NCBI GenBank assembly: GCA_040752275.1
Contig: JBFMFH010000091.1
Coordinates: 1-57,940, forward strand
Reading direction: 5' to 3'
DNA: 57,940 bases
From: JBFMFH01 sp040752275
GTDB lineage: Bacteria; Acidobacteriota; Vicinamibacteria; Vicinamibacterales; JAKQTR01
In this document: positions 33,168 to 43,661 of the stretch, piece by piece
Position numbering within the stretch: the first letter of the stretch is position 1
Layout: every line of letters starts with the position of its first letter
The notes under the pieces: generated by a model
Databases searched by the model: none
Told to the model about the DNA's origin: nothing
What the model saw: the letters and a program-made list of their open reading frames with translations, nothing else
Program-made: the position numbers and the translations under genes

Positions 33168-33987
33168 GGGTCACGTCCACGGCGGGGGCCGAATCGATCA
33201 GGCAGGCAACCGACACCAGGTCGGCACCAGCCGCAACCAGCGCATCGAGCTCGTCCGGACCGTATCGCCCGGACACCTCGATCCGAGCCCGGCCTTCACA
33301 TCGCTGTTTCGCCGCCCGGAGATCGGCGGCTGCCGGCTCGCGTATCAGGAGGACGGCCGCGCCTGCCGCCAACGCCTCGTCGACTTCCTCCAGCGACGCG
33401 ACCTCGACCTGGACAGGGACGTCAGGCCTGTTGCCGCGCGCCAGGGCCACCGCCGCCGAGACACTGCCGGCGAGGCGGAGATGGTTGGCCTTGATCACGA
33501 TCCCGTCATCGAGCGCGAACCGGCCGTTGATCCCGCCCCCCACGCGGACGGCGTACTTCTCGAGCGCCCGCAGCGACGGAAGTGTCTTCCGGGTGTCGAC
33601 AATCTGGAGGCGGCCACCCGCTGCATCGACCATCCGGCGGGTCAACGTGGCGATCCCGCACAGGTGTCCGAGCAAGTTCAGCGCGGTCCGTTCGGCGGTC
33701 AACTGGGACGACGCCAGTCCCTGAATCCGCGCGATTCGCGCACGGGCGGCACAGACCGACCCGTCAGGCTGATACACCTCGACTGTCAACGCAGGGTCGA
33801 GCTGGCGAAACGCCTCGATCGCCGCATCGAGGCCCGCCACGACGCCCGCTCTGCGGAGCGACAGCACCCCCGCGGCTCTGGCCTCCCCCGCGACGACCGC
33901 CGAGGTTGTCGCATCCCCCCAGCCGAGGTCCTCGGCGAGGGCCCTGCGTACGACATCCCGGTATGCCGCGGGCTCGAGTGCTTCCAC
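33148..33987 (-). CDS. nadC: Nicotinate-nucleotide pyrophosphorylase (carboxylating)
   Basis: This 279-residue quinolinate phosphoribosyltransferase of NAD synthesis uses PRPP. Visible are ALAEDLGWGDATT, LNLLGHLCGIATLTR, VDTRKTLPSLRALEKYAV, GGGINGRFALDDGIVIKANH and VSVACLIDSAP. The start is a GTG at 33987, right after the valS stop (3 nt), with GGGGG before it. birA overlaps its end. Confidence 0.95.
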   Translation of the reverse strand: MEALEPAAYRDVVRRALAEDLGWGDATTSAVVAGEARAAGVLSLRRAGVVAGLDAAIEAFRQLDPALTVEVYQPDGSVCAARARIARIQGLASSQLTAERTALNLLGHLCGIATLTRRMVDAAGGRLQIVDTRKTLPSLRALEKYAVRVGGGINGRFALDDGIVIKANHLRLAGSVSAAVALARGNRPDVPVQVEVASLEEVDEALAAGAAVLLIREPAAADLRAAKQRCEGRARIEVSGRYGPDELDALVAAGADLVSVACLIDSAPAVDVTLELDRA

Positions 33988-33989
33988 GA

Positions 33990-36632
<2,643 letters not shown>

Positions 36633-36660
36633 GCGGTGGTCCGGGTGTGCGAGTTCGAGA

Positions 36661-36677
36661 CCGGCCGGCCAGGCCGG
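36661..36677. other. Small palindromic hairpin in the valS leader
   Basis: CCGGCC (36661-36666) and GGCCGG (36672-36677) form a 6-bp stem with a 5-base loop, about 30 nt before the valS ATG. There is no T-box consensus. Confidence 0.35.
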
Positions 36678-36708
36678 ACGGCAGACCTACAGCGTAACCG
36701 CACCGCAG

Positions 36709-36727
36709 CGAGCGCATCAAGCGCTCG
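36709..36727 (-). terminator. Hairpin after the receiver-domain gene
   Basis: CGAGCGC (36709-36715) and GCGCTCG (36721-36727) pair across a 5-base loop, 16-34 nt past the stop of the receiver gene. There is no T-tract, so it is a weak terminator candidate. Confidence 0.4.
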
Positions 36728-36742
36728 TCGCTATGGCGGCGG

Positions 36743-38203
36743 CTACTTGATGGTCGTCTTCAGGCGTTCGATCTCCTCTCGGACCAGGCGCTCGGTCACT
36801 CGTGAGACCAGATCGGTGACGGTCTCGCGGACGACGCGATCGCTCAGGCGTTCGAGGACCCGGCGGGTGACCTGCTCCACAAGCTCCTCGCGAAGGGCGG
36901 GGGAGATCGCGGGCGGGGGGAACAGCGACGGCAACGGCCCGGTCCCCGGCTCTCCGCGTTCGGCATCGAGCAGCACGGAGAAGGCCTGCGCGAGGGCGGC
37001 AGGCGGCTGGGTCTCTGGCTCGCCCTCGGCACGCGAGGCGGGCTCCGCTTCCGGCGTCAGGGCAGGGGCGACAACCTCGAGCGCGGGAACCACTGGCGCC
37101 GGCCCACGAGACGCCGCCACGTGCGTGGGCGCTGGCTCGGGTGCCGGCCCGGGTGTCGACGCCGGCTGGGGCGCGACGACCGACTCAGCGGGCGGCGGGC
37201 GGCGCTCACGTGTGCCAAAGTTCGCCATGGCCGCGTCGAGACGCTCGAAGTAGTCGTCGAGCTGGGTCGCCCTGTCGGGCTCCGGCTTGGGCATGGCGGC
37301 GAGGCCGGACGCAGCCGCGGGTTCGAAGCCCTTGGGCGGGACCCCAATCTCCGGGACCGCAACCGGCGGACGCCGGCGTATCCGGATCGCCGCGTCGAGC
37401 GCCGACTCGACCGCGATCTCCTCTGGGCTTCGACCTTCGTTCGGCCGAGCCGGTTCGGTGACCGGCGGCATCGGCGCGGGAGCCGGCCCGGGGCCGGCCG
37501 GAGGGATCTCGGGAGCCGGGCTCGAAGCCGCGCTGTCCCGACCCGGCAGTCGGACCTCGATCTCCCTCTCCGCTCTGGCGCCTGCGGCCTGGGCGGCCGG
37601 CAGCGGCGCCGTCTGGCGGGGCGGAGTTGCGACGGGCAACGGAACCACGGGCGTCGGCCCGGCCGACAGTGGCGGGGGCGGCGCCGGAGGCAGCGGCTCC
37701 GGCGGCGGGAGGACTGCCTCGGGAGCGGGGGTTCCCTGTCCGCGGCCCGTGTCGGGCGACCTCGGCGCCAGCTTGCGGGCCGGTGGAGGCTGGACGAGCT
37801 GCGGGGTCGGGCGAGCCGTCGCCGCCACGGTCGACGACAGCAGTTCCCGGACGCGCGTGATGACCATCTGGGGTTCGAAGGGCTTGGCCAAGACGCCGTC
37901 GCATCCCACTCGCACCGCACGCTCCTCGTCGACGGGCTCGAAGGCCCCGGTCAGCAGCAGGACCGGGATGTGGGCCAGGCGCGGAGTGCGCTTGACGAAA
38001 TCCGCGACCTCGTAGCCGTCCTTCTCGGGCATGCCGACATCCGCCAGCACGATATCCGGGGGTTCGGCCTCGATGCGTTCGATGGCCTGTTTCCCGTCCC
38101 CGACAGCCGTGACCGATACGTCCTCGTCGGCGAAGGTCAACTCGATGACCCGCTGGATCGTCACGCTGTCGTCGGCGAGCAAGAGCTTGTGGGGCATGAC
38201 CAC
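36743..38203 (-). CDS. Response regulator with proline-rich linker and PopZ-like C-terminal helix
   Basis: This is a 486-residue protein. Residues 5-125 are a receiver domain: acid pair D11/D12, phospho-acceptor D55 in DIVLADVGMP, T/S and Lys in LLLTGAF and LAKPFEP. Residues 130-400 are a low-complexity Pro/Ala linker with a short ordered helix (RATQLDDYFERLDAAMANFG) around residue 315. Residues 430-486 form a conserved amphipathic helical end, with LREELVEQVTRRVLERLSDR and LVREEIERLKTTIK. This last stretch resembles the C terminus of PopZ-type polar-organising proteins (LVREEIER). There is no DNA-binding domain. The partner kinase is not in the window. The start is a GTG at 38203 or an ATG at 38197. 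Confidence 0.85.
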   Translation of the reverse strand: MVMPHKLLLADDSVTIQRVIELTFADEDVSVTAVGDGKQAIERIEAEPPDIVLADVGMPEKDGYEVADFVKRTPRLAHIPVLLLTGAFEPVDEERAVRVGCDGVLAKPFEPQMVITRVRELLSSTVAATARPTPQLVQPPPARKLAPRSPDTGRGQGTPAPEAVLPPPEPLPPAPPPPLSAGPTPVVPLPVATPPRQTAPLPAAQAAGARAEREIEVRLPGRDSAASSPAPEIPPAGPGPAPAPMPPVTEPARPNEGRSPEEIAVESALDAAIRIRRRPPVAVPEIGVPPKGFEPAAASGLAAMPKPEPDRATQLDDYFERLDAAMANFGTRERRPPPAESVVAPQPASTPGPAPEPAPTHVAASRGPAPVVPALEVVAPALTPEAEPASRAEGEPETQPPAALAQAFSVLLDAERGEPGTGPLPSLFPPPAISPALREELVEQVTRRVLERLSDRVVRETVTDLVSRVTERLVREEIERLKTTIK

Positions 38204-38331
38204 AACTACCTGAATCGAAAAGAGTTAGCAGGCTCCGGCGCGGCCCCTCGTCTCATCCGACGGCCGAAGTCCTGTAGACACAATGGGTTATCGGCGGATG
38301 CCGGGGGTGGGATTAGGCGCCCCAACCCCGG

Positions 38332-38739
38332 CTAGGCCGCTCCCGCCCTCGTCCTCGCGTTCCTGTTGATGAACTCCACGATCTCCTGCATTGGGGTGCC
38401 AGGCCTGAACACTCCCCGGATGCCGATGCGGCTCAGTCCCTCGAGGTCCTGGTCGGGGATGATCCCACCAACGACGACGAGGACATCGTCCAGCCCCTTC
38501 TCGTGCAGCAGGCGCACAACCTCCGGACAGATGTGGTTGTGCGCGCCGGAGAGGATCGACAGCCCGATGACGTCGGCATCTTCCTGGAGCGCGGCGTTCA
38601 CAATCTGAGGAGGGGTCTGCCGCAGGCCGGTATAGATCACCTCCATGCCGGCGTCGCGCAGGGCGCGTGCAATCACTTTCGCACCCCGATCGTGCCCGTC
38701 GAGTCCCGGCTTCGCAATCACGACTCGTATCTTCGCCAT
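38332..38739 (-). CDS. Methylmalonyl-CoA mutase, small (cobalamin-binding) subunit
   Basis: This is a 135-residue B12-binding Rossmann domain. The cobalt ligand is His16 in DGHDRG, and the following GLSILSGAH and VVVGGIIPDQD blocks cradle the cofactor tail. As a separate protein it is the small subunit of the split mutase found in archaea and several bacteria; it completes the large subunit encoded upstream. An AGGGGAG ribosome site precedes the ATG. The pair makes succinyl-CoA from (R)-methylmalonyl-CoA. Confidence 0.95.
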   Translation of the reverse strand: MAKIRVVIAKPGLDGHDRGAKVIARALRDAGMEVIYTGLRQTPPQIVNAALQEDADVIGLSILSGAHNHICPEVVRLLHEKGLDDVLVVVGGIIPDQDLEGLSRIGIRGVFRPGTPMQEIVEFINRNARTRAGAA

Positions 38740-38769
38740 ACGCTCCCCTGTCGCCAGACGCCCATCACG

Positions 38770-38811
38770 ATTGCGGAATGCGGAGTTCGGATTGCGGAAT
38801 GCGGATTGCGC
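38770..38811 (+). repeat. 7-bp array, units ATTGCGG/AATGCGG
   Basis: Six heptamers: ATTGCGG, AATGCGG, AGTTCGG, ATTGCGG, AATGCGG, ATTGCGC. It abuts the next array and lies in the gap between the two mutase subunit genes. Confidence 0.85.
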
Positions 38812-38813
38812 CC

Positions 38814-38918
<105 letters not shown>

Positions 38919-38922
38919 CTGG

Positions 38923-40596
38923 CTAGATGACGGCCTCCTCTTCGTACTCGCCCCACACGTCTCTGAGCGCGTCGCACATCTCGCCAACTGTGGCGTAGGC
39001 CCGGGCGGCCTCGATCAGGGGCGGCATCGTGTTGGCCTCCCCCTCCGCGGCACGCTTCAGTCCCTCCAGTGCCGCACGCACCCGCTCGTTGCTGCGCGAC
39101 TCCCGGAGCCGCCGCAGTTTTCCGATTTGCCGCTCGGCCGCAGCTTCGTCGATGTAGAGGATGGGCACGGGGTTGGGCTCGTCCACGACGTAGTCGTTCA
39201 CGCCGACAATGATCTTCTCCCGGCGTTCGACGGCCTGCTGGAACCTGTATGCGCTCTCCGCGATCTCGCGCTGTGGAAAACCGGCTTCAATGGCCGCGAC
39301 CATGCCTCCCATGCGGTCGATCGTGTCGAAGTACTCGTCGGCGCCCTGCTCCATCTCCTGCGTCAGCTTCTCGACGAAGTAGGAGCCGCCGAGCGGATCC
39401 ACCACGTTGGCCACGCCGCTCTCGTGCGCGATGATCTGCTGGGTCCGGAGGGCCAGGGTGGCTGCCTCGGCCGTGGGCAGCGCGAGCGCCTCGTCGAGCG
39501 AGTTCGTGTGGAGCGACTGCGTGCCGCCGAGCACGGCCGACAGTGCCTGGAGCGTGGTCCGCACGACGTTGTTGTACGGCTGCTGGGCCGTGAGCGAGAC
39601 ACCCGCAGTCTGGGTATGGAAGCGCAGCTTCTGGGACCGCTCGTCGGCGGCGCCGAACCGCTCCCGCATCACCCGCGCCCAGATCCGGCGGGCGGCTCGG
39701 TACTTCGCGATCTCCTCGAAGAAGTCGCTGTGTGCGTTGAAAAAGAAGGAGATGCGCGGCACGAAATCATCAACGGTCAGGCCGGCGTCGACGCCGTACT
39801 GCACGTACTCGATGCCGTCGCGCAGGGTGAATGCCAGTTCCTGCAGGGCCGTCGCTCCGGCCTCGCGGATGTGGTATCCGCTGACCGAAATCGTGTTCCA
39901 CTTCGGCACCTGCTGGCTGCAGAAGGCGAACACGTCCGTGATGAGCCGCATCGAGGGCGCCGGCGGGTAGATGTATTCCTTCTGGGCGATGAACTCCTTG
40001 AGGATGTCGTTCTGGATCGTGCCGGAGATCGTCTTCCAGTCGGCGCCCTGCTGCTCGGCGACGACGAGATACAGGGCGAAGAGCATCGACGCCGGGGAGT
40101 TGATGGTCATCGACGTGGTGATGTCGGCGAGCGAGATGCCATCGAAGAGGACTTCCATGTCGGCGAGCGACGCGACGCTCACGCCGCACTTGCCGACCTC
40201 CCCCAGCGACAGATCGTGATCGGGGTCGCGACCCATGAGCGTCGGCAGATCGAACGCCACGCTGAGACCGGTGCCGCCGGCAGCGAGCAGGTGCTTGTAG
40301 CGGGCGTTGGTCTCTTCAGGCGTCCCGAACCCGGAGAACTGCCGCATCGTCCAGAGCCGGCCCCGATAGCCCGTGGCATGGATGCCCCGCGTGTAGGGAA
40401 ACGAGCCCGGATCGCCGAGGTCGCGCGCGTAGTCCAGTCCGGCGATGTCGTCTGCCGTGTACAGCCGTTCGATGGGGCGGCTCGAGATCGTCGTAAACGA
40501 GGCGGCGCGTTCGGGGCTCTTCTTCAGCGCCGGCTCCAGAGTCTCGCGTTCCCAGCGGGCACGCTCCTTGCCGGCAGGAGTCGTCACGATGCTCAT
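38923..40596 (-). CDS. Methylmalonyl-CoA mutase, large (catalytic) subunit
   Basis: This 557-residue TIM-barrel subunit lacks the B12 domain, which the next gene supplies. Substrate-binding blocks are FPYTRGIHATGYRGRLWTMRQ, GLSVAFDLPTLMG, MTINSPASMLFALY, and HTQTAGVSLTAQQPYNNVVR with the TQPYNN-like loop. The sequence is complete for the archaeal-type split enzyme. The start is ATG 40596 or TTG 40602. No strong ribosome site is visible. The epimerase and MeaB needed for its function are at 1.3-2.7 kb. Confidence 0.96.
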   Translation of the reverse strand: MSIVTTPAGKERARWERETLEPALKKSPERAASFTTISSRPIERLYTADDIAGLDYARDLGDPGSFPYTRGIHATGYRGRLWTMRQFSGFGTPEETNARYKHLLAAGGTGLSVAFDLPTLMGRDPDHDLSLGEVGKCGVSVASLADMEVLFDGISLADITTSMTINSPASMLFALYLVVAEQQGADWKTISGTIQNDILKEFIAQKEYIYPPAPSMRLITDVFAFCSQQVPKWNTISVSGYHIREAGATALQELAFTLRDGIEYVQYGVDAGLTVDDFVPRISFFFNAHSDFFEEIAKYRAARRIWARVMRERFGAADERSQKLRFHTQTAGVSLTAQQPYNNVVRTTLQALSAVLGGTQSLHTNSLDEALALPTAEAATLALRTQQIIAHESGVANVVDPLGGSYFVEKLTQEMEQGADEYFDTIDRMGGMVAAIEAGFPQREIAESAYRFQQAVERREKIIVGVNDYVVDEPNPVPILYIDEAAAERQIGKLRRLRESRSNERVRAALEGLKRAAEGEANTMPPLIEAARAYATVGEMCDALRDVWGEYEEEAVI

Positions 40597-40838
40597 GGTC
40601 AACAGTTTACATCGGGGCCCAGTGACCGGCGGCGCTCGCGGTTGAATCTCCGAGAATCCCGCTCGTCGTTCCGCGCCTGCGTTCCTCGTCAGGTCGGCCT
40701 CCGAACACCCCCAAGCGCATCCATCATCTTGACTTAGCGTGAACCGACCGGGTACGCTGGCGCGGAATCGGTCGGGCGCCCGACCCGGGGCCGTTGCAGC
40801 CCCCTCGACCGGTCCGGCCCGCCTGGAGATGGCCTTCG

Positions 40839-42128
40839 GTGAGCGACTCAGCGTCCGGTATTCCCCGCGGTCCTGAACTCCCCGGACACGGCTCGACGTT
40901 CGCCGCCATGCTGGCGGAGTTCAACGCCGCCGCGCGCCTGCTCGATCTCGAGCCGGGCATCTGGAAGGTGCTGACGAGTCCCAAGCGGCAGATCGCCGTG
41001 TCGTGCCCGGTCCAGATGGACAACGGCGATATCGAGGTCTTCACTGGCTACCGCGTGCAGTACAACATTGCGCTCGGGCCGGCCAAGGGGGGCATCCGCT
41101 TTCACCCGGACGTCACGCTCGACGAGGTCACGGCGCTGGCCGCGTGGATGACCTGGAAATGCGCGGTCGCCCAGCTGCCTTTCGGGGGTGGCAAGGGCGG
41201 CGTCGTCTGCGATCCGACCCGCATGTCGCGCCGGGAAATCGAGGCGCTCACCCGCCGCTACGTCGCCGAGCTTGTCGATGCCATCGGCCCGGACAAGGAC
41301 ATCCCCGCGCCGGACGTGAACACGAACGAGCAGGTGATGGCCTGGGTGATGGACACCTACAGCATGCACGTCGGCACGACGACGACGGCGGTGGTCACGG
41401 GCAAGCCCGTCGTCCTGGGCGGCTCGGCGGGCCGTCGCGACGCCACGGGGCGCGGCGTGATGATCAACGCCCGCGAAGCGGCTCACCATCTCGGATTCGA
41501 GTTGAAGGGGTCGCGGGTGGCCATCCAGGGCTTCGGCAACGTCGGTGCCGTGACAGCGCGCCTGCTCCGCGAGCAGGGTGCCACGATTGTCGCCATCACC
41601 GACTGGCGGGGCGGACTGTATGACGAGCACGGGATCGACATCGACGGCCTCGCCGACTACGTGCGCCAGTACAAGACGGTTGACGGTTTCCCGGCCGGGC
41701 GCCCGCTGAGCAACGACGATCTGTTCAGGCTCGACGTGGACGTGCTGGTGCCGGCGGCACTCGAGAACCAGATCACACTGCGGAACGCAGGCGACGTGCG
41801 GGCGCGGCTGATCGTGGAGGGGGCGAACGGCCCGACGACGCCGGACGCCCACCGGCTGCTGCACGAACGCGGCGTCTTCGTGGTGCCGGACATCCTGGCC
41901 AACGCCGGCGGGGTCACGGCCTCGTACTTCGAGTGGGTGCAGGACCGGCACGGGTATTTCTGGCCCGAGCAGGAAGTGAACGAGCGTCTCGAGGCGAAGA
42001 TGACGGCGGCATTCGATTCGGTGCTCCGGACCGCGTTGAAGTACCGCGTCGACATGAGAACGGCGGCCTACATCGTGGCCATCGACCGCGTGGCCACCGT
42101 GACACGCATGCGCGGCATGTACGCGTGA
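40839..42128 (+). CDS. Glutamate dehydrogenase 1 (Glu/Leu/Phe/Val family)
   Basis: This 429-residue enzyme is read from a GTG at 40839, 10 nt after GGAG. It deaminates glutamate to 2-oxoglutarate with NAD(P). The substrate domain has GPAKGGIRFHP and PFGGGKGGVVCDP with the active-site lysines, and PAPDVNTNE with the catalytic Asp. The nucleotide domain has VAIQGFGNVGAVTARLL (Rossmann GxGxxG). The C terminus has VEGANGPTTPDA and NAGGVTASYFEWVQ. The coenzyme preference is not clear. A second homologue follows on the same strand after a 213-bp gap. Confidence 0.93.
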   Translation: MSDSASGIPRGPELPGHGSTFAAMLAEFNAAARLLDLEPGIWKVLTSPKRQIAVSCPVQMDNGDIEVFTGYRVQYNIALGPAKGGIRFHPDVTLDEVTALAAWMTWKCAVAQLPFGGGKGGVVCDPTRMSRREIEALTRRYVAELVDAIGPDKDIPAPDVNTNEQVMAWVMDTYSMHVGTTTTAVVTGKPVVLGGSAGRRDATGRGVMINAREAAHHLGFELKGSRVAIQGFGNVGAVTARLLREQGATIVAITDWRGGLYDEHGIDIDGLADYVRQYKTVDGFPAGRPLSNDDLFRLDVDVLVPAALENQITLRNAGDVRARLIVEGANGPTTPDAHRLLHERGVFVVPDILANAGGVTASYFEWVQDRHGYFWPEQEVNERLEAKMTAAFDSVLRTALKYRVDMRTAAYIVAIDRVATVTRMRGMYA

Positions 42129-42310
42129 GCGGCCGTGGCGACGGACCGTTCGCTCCCGAGGTGTATCCGCGCGCGGTCGACCGCTCCAGCCCCCGACGGG
42201 CCCGACCGGCCGGTGTACCGGACCGGGACGGCGAAGGAGGTGCCAGGCACGGCAGCACGATCCGGTTAGCGTCCCGCGTCATCATCCTTCTCGCAGACAA
42301 CGGTTGAGTA

Positions 42311-42327
42311 TGGCGCCTCGGGCGCCA
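42311..42327 (+). promoter_or_regulatory. Hairpin just before the second gdh ribosome site
   Basis: TGGCGCC (42311-42317) and GGCGCCA (42321-42327) form a 7-bp stem with a 3-base loop, immediately before the AAGGAGA site of the gene starting at 42342. The rest of the 213-bp gap between the two gdh genes shows nothing else. Confidence 0.4.
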
Positions 42328-42341
42328 AGGAGAGATTACAC

Positions 42342-43625
42342 GTGTCCAAGCCGTTCAATCCTTTCGAAATGGCTCAAGCGCAATTCGACAAGGTCGCCGA
42401 CATCCTCGATCTCGACAGCGGGACGAGGGAGCTGCTGCGGTGGCCACTCCGCGAGCACCAGTTCGCGATCCCCGTTCGCATGGACGACGGGAAGGTCAAA
42501 GTGTTCCGCGGGTTCCGCGTCCAGCACAACGACGCGCGCGGCCCCAACAAGGGCGGCATCCGGTTCCATCCCCACGAGACCCTCGACACCGTTCGCGCCC
42601 TGGCGACGTGGATGACGTGGAAGACGGCGGTCGTCGACATCCCGCTCGGCGGCGGCAAGGGTGGTGTCATCTGCGACCCGCACCACCTGAGTCTGCGCGA
42701 GCAGGAGGCGATCTGCCGCGGCTGGGTTCGCCAGCTCGCGAGGAACGTGGGCTACCTCCAGGACGTGCCGGCGCCGGACGTGATGACCAACCCGCAGCAC
42801 ATGGTCTGGATGATGGACGAACTCGAAGTCATCCACGGCCAGAAGGAGCCTGGTTTCATCACGGGCAAGCCGGTGGGCATGGGCGGATCGCTAGGCCGCA
42901 CCGAGGCGACCGGCTTCGGCGTGATCTACACCGTGCGCGAAGCCCTCAAGCTGCTCGGCATCGCCCCCGATCGGACCAGCGCCGCCGTGCAGGGATTCGG
43001 CAACGTCGCCCAGTATGCCGTGAAGCTGCTCACGACCTACGGCTGCAAGGTCATCTGCGTGTCGTGTTGGGACAACACGGATCAGAAGACCTACACGTTC
43101 CGCAAGCTCGACGGGCTGACCTTCGATGAGCTGATCGGGATCACGGACAAGTTCGGAACCATCGACAAGGTCAAGGCGACGTCGCTCGGCTACGAGATCC
43201 TGCCTGGCGAAGCCTGGATCGAACAGGACGTCGACATCCTGGTGCCGGCCGCCATCGAGAATCAGGTGACCGCCGAGACGGTCTCGAGGATCGGGAAGAA
43301 GGTGAAAGTCGTCGCCGAGGGCGCCAACGGTCCCACGACGCCGGAGGCGGACAAGGTGCTCGAGGAGCGTGGCGTGTTCGTCATTCCGGACTTCCTGTGC
43401 AACGCGGGCGGCGTGTCGGTGTCGTACTTCGAGCAGGTCCAGGGCAACATGAACTACTACTGGACCAAGGATGAGGTCCTCGCGAAGCTCGACGGCCTGA
43501 TGACCAATGCGTTCCACGCGGTGGCGGACCTCGCCGCGAGCAAGAAGCTCTACATGCGCGATGCCGCGTATGTCATCGCCATCAACCGCGTCGCCAGCGC
43601 GTGCAGCCAGCGGGGGTGGGTGTAG
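42342..43625 (+). CDS. Glutamate dehydrogenase 2 (Glu/Leu/Phe/Val family)
   Basis: This 427-residue paralogue of the preceding gene is read from a GTG at 42342 behind AAGGAGA. The active-site blocks are kept: GPNKGGIRFHP, PLGGGKGGVICDP, PAPDVMTNP, AVQGFGNVAQYAVKLL, VVAEGANGPTTPEA and NAGGVSVSYFEQVQ. Compared with the first copy the nucleotide domain is longer (TYTFRKLDGLTFDELIGITDKF). Both look catalytically complete, so they may form a hetero-oligomer or serve opposite directions. Confidence 0.94.
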   Translation: MSKPFNPFEMAQAQFDKVADILDLDSGTRELLRWPLREHQFAIPVRMDDGKVKVFRGFRVQHNDARGPNKGGIRFHPHETLDTVRALATWMTWKTAVVDIPLGGGKGGVICDPHHLSLREQEAICRGWVRQLARNVGYLQDVPAPDVMTNPQHMVWMMDELEVIHGQKEPGFITGKPVGMGGSLGRTEATGFGVIYTVREALKLLGIAPDRTSAAVQGFGNVAQYAVKLLTTYGCKVICVSCWDNTDQKTYTFRKLDGLTFDELIGITDKFGTIDKVKATSLGYEILPGEAWIEQDVDILVPAAIENQVTAETVSRIGKKVKVVAEGANGPTTPEADKVLEERGVFVIPDFLCNAGGVSVSYFEQVQGNMNYYWTKDEVLAKLDGLMTNAFHAVADLAASKKLYMRDAAYVIAINRVASACSQRGWV

Positions 43626-43659
43626 GTTCGGGATTCGGGATTCGGGATTCGGGATTCGG
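43625..43659 (+). repeat. 7-bp array, unit GATTCGG, between convergent genes
   Basis: Five heptamers, GGTTCGG followed by four perfect GATTCGG. The array starts at the last base of the second gdh gene and ends 2 bp before the stop of the VWFA-protein gene. Confidence 0.95.
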
Positions 43660-43661
43660 TC

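Noticed and set aside
36633..36742. A T-box leader before valS
   Set aside because: There is no GGTGG-N-ACC antiterminator sequence and no T-run; only a small hairpin is present.
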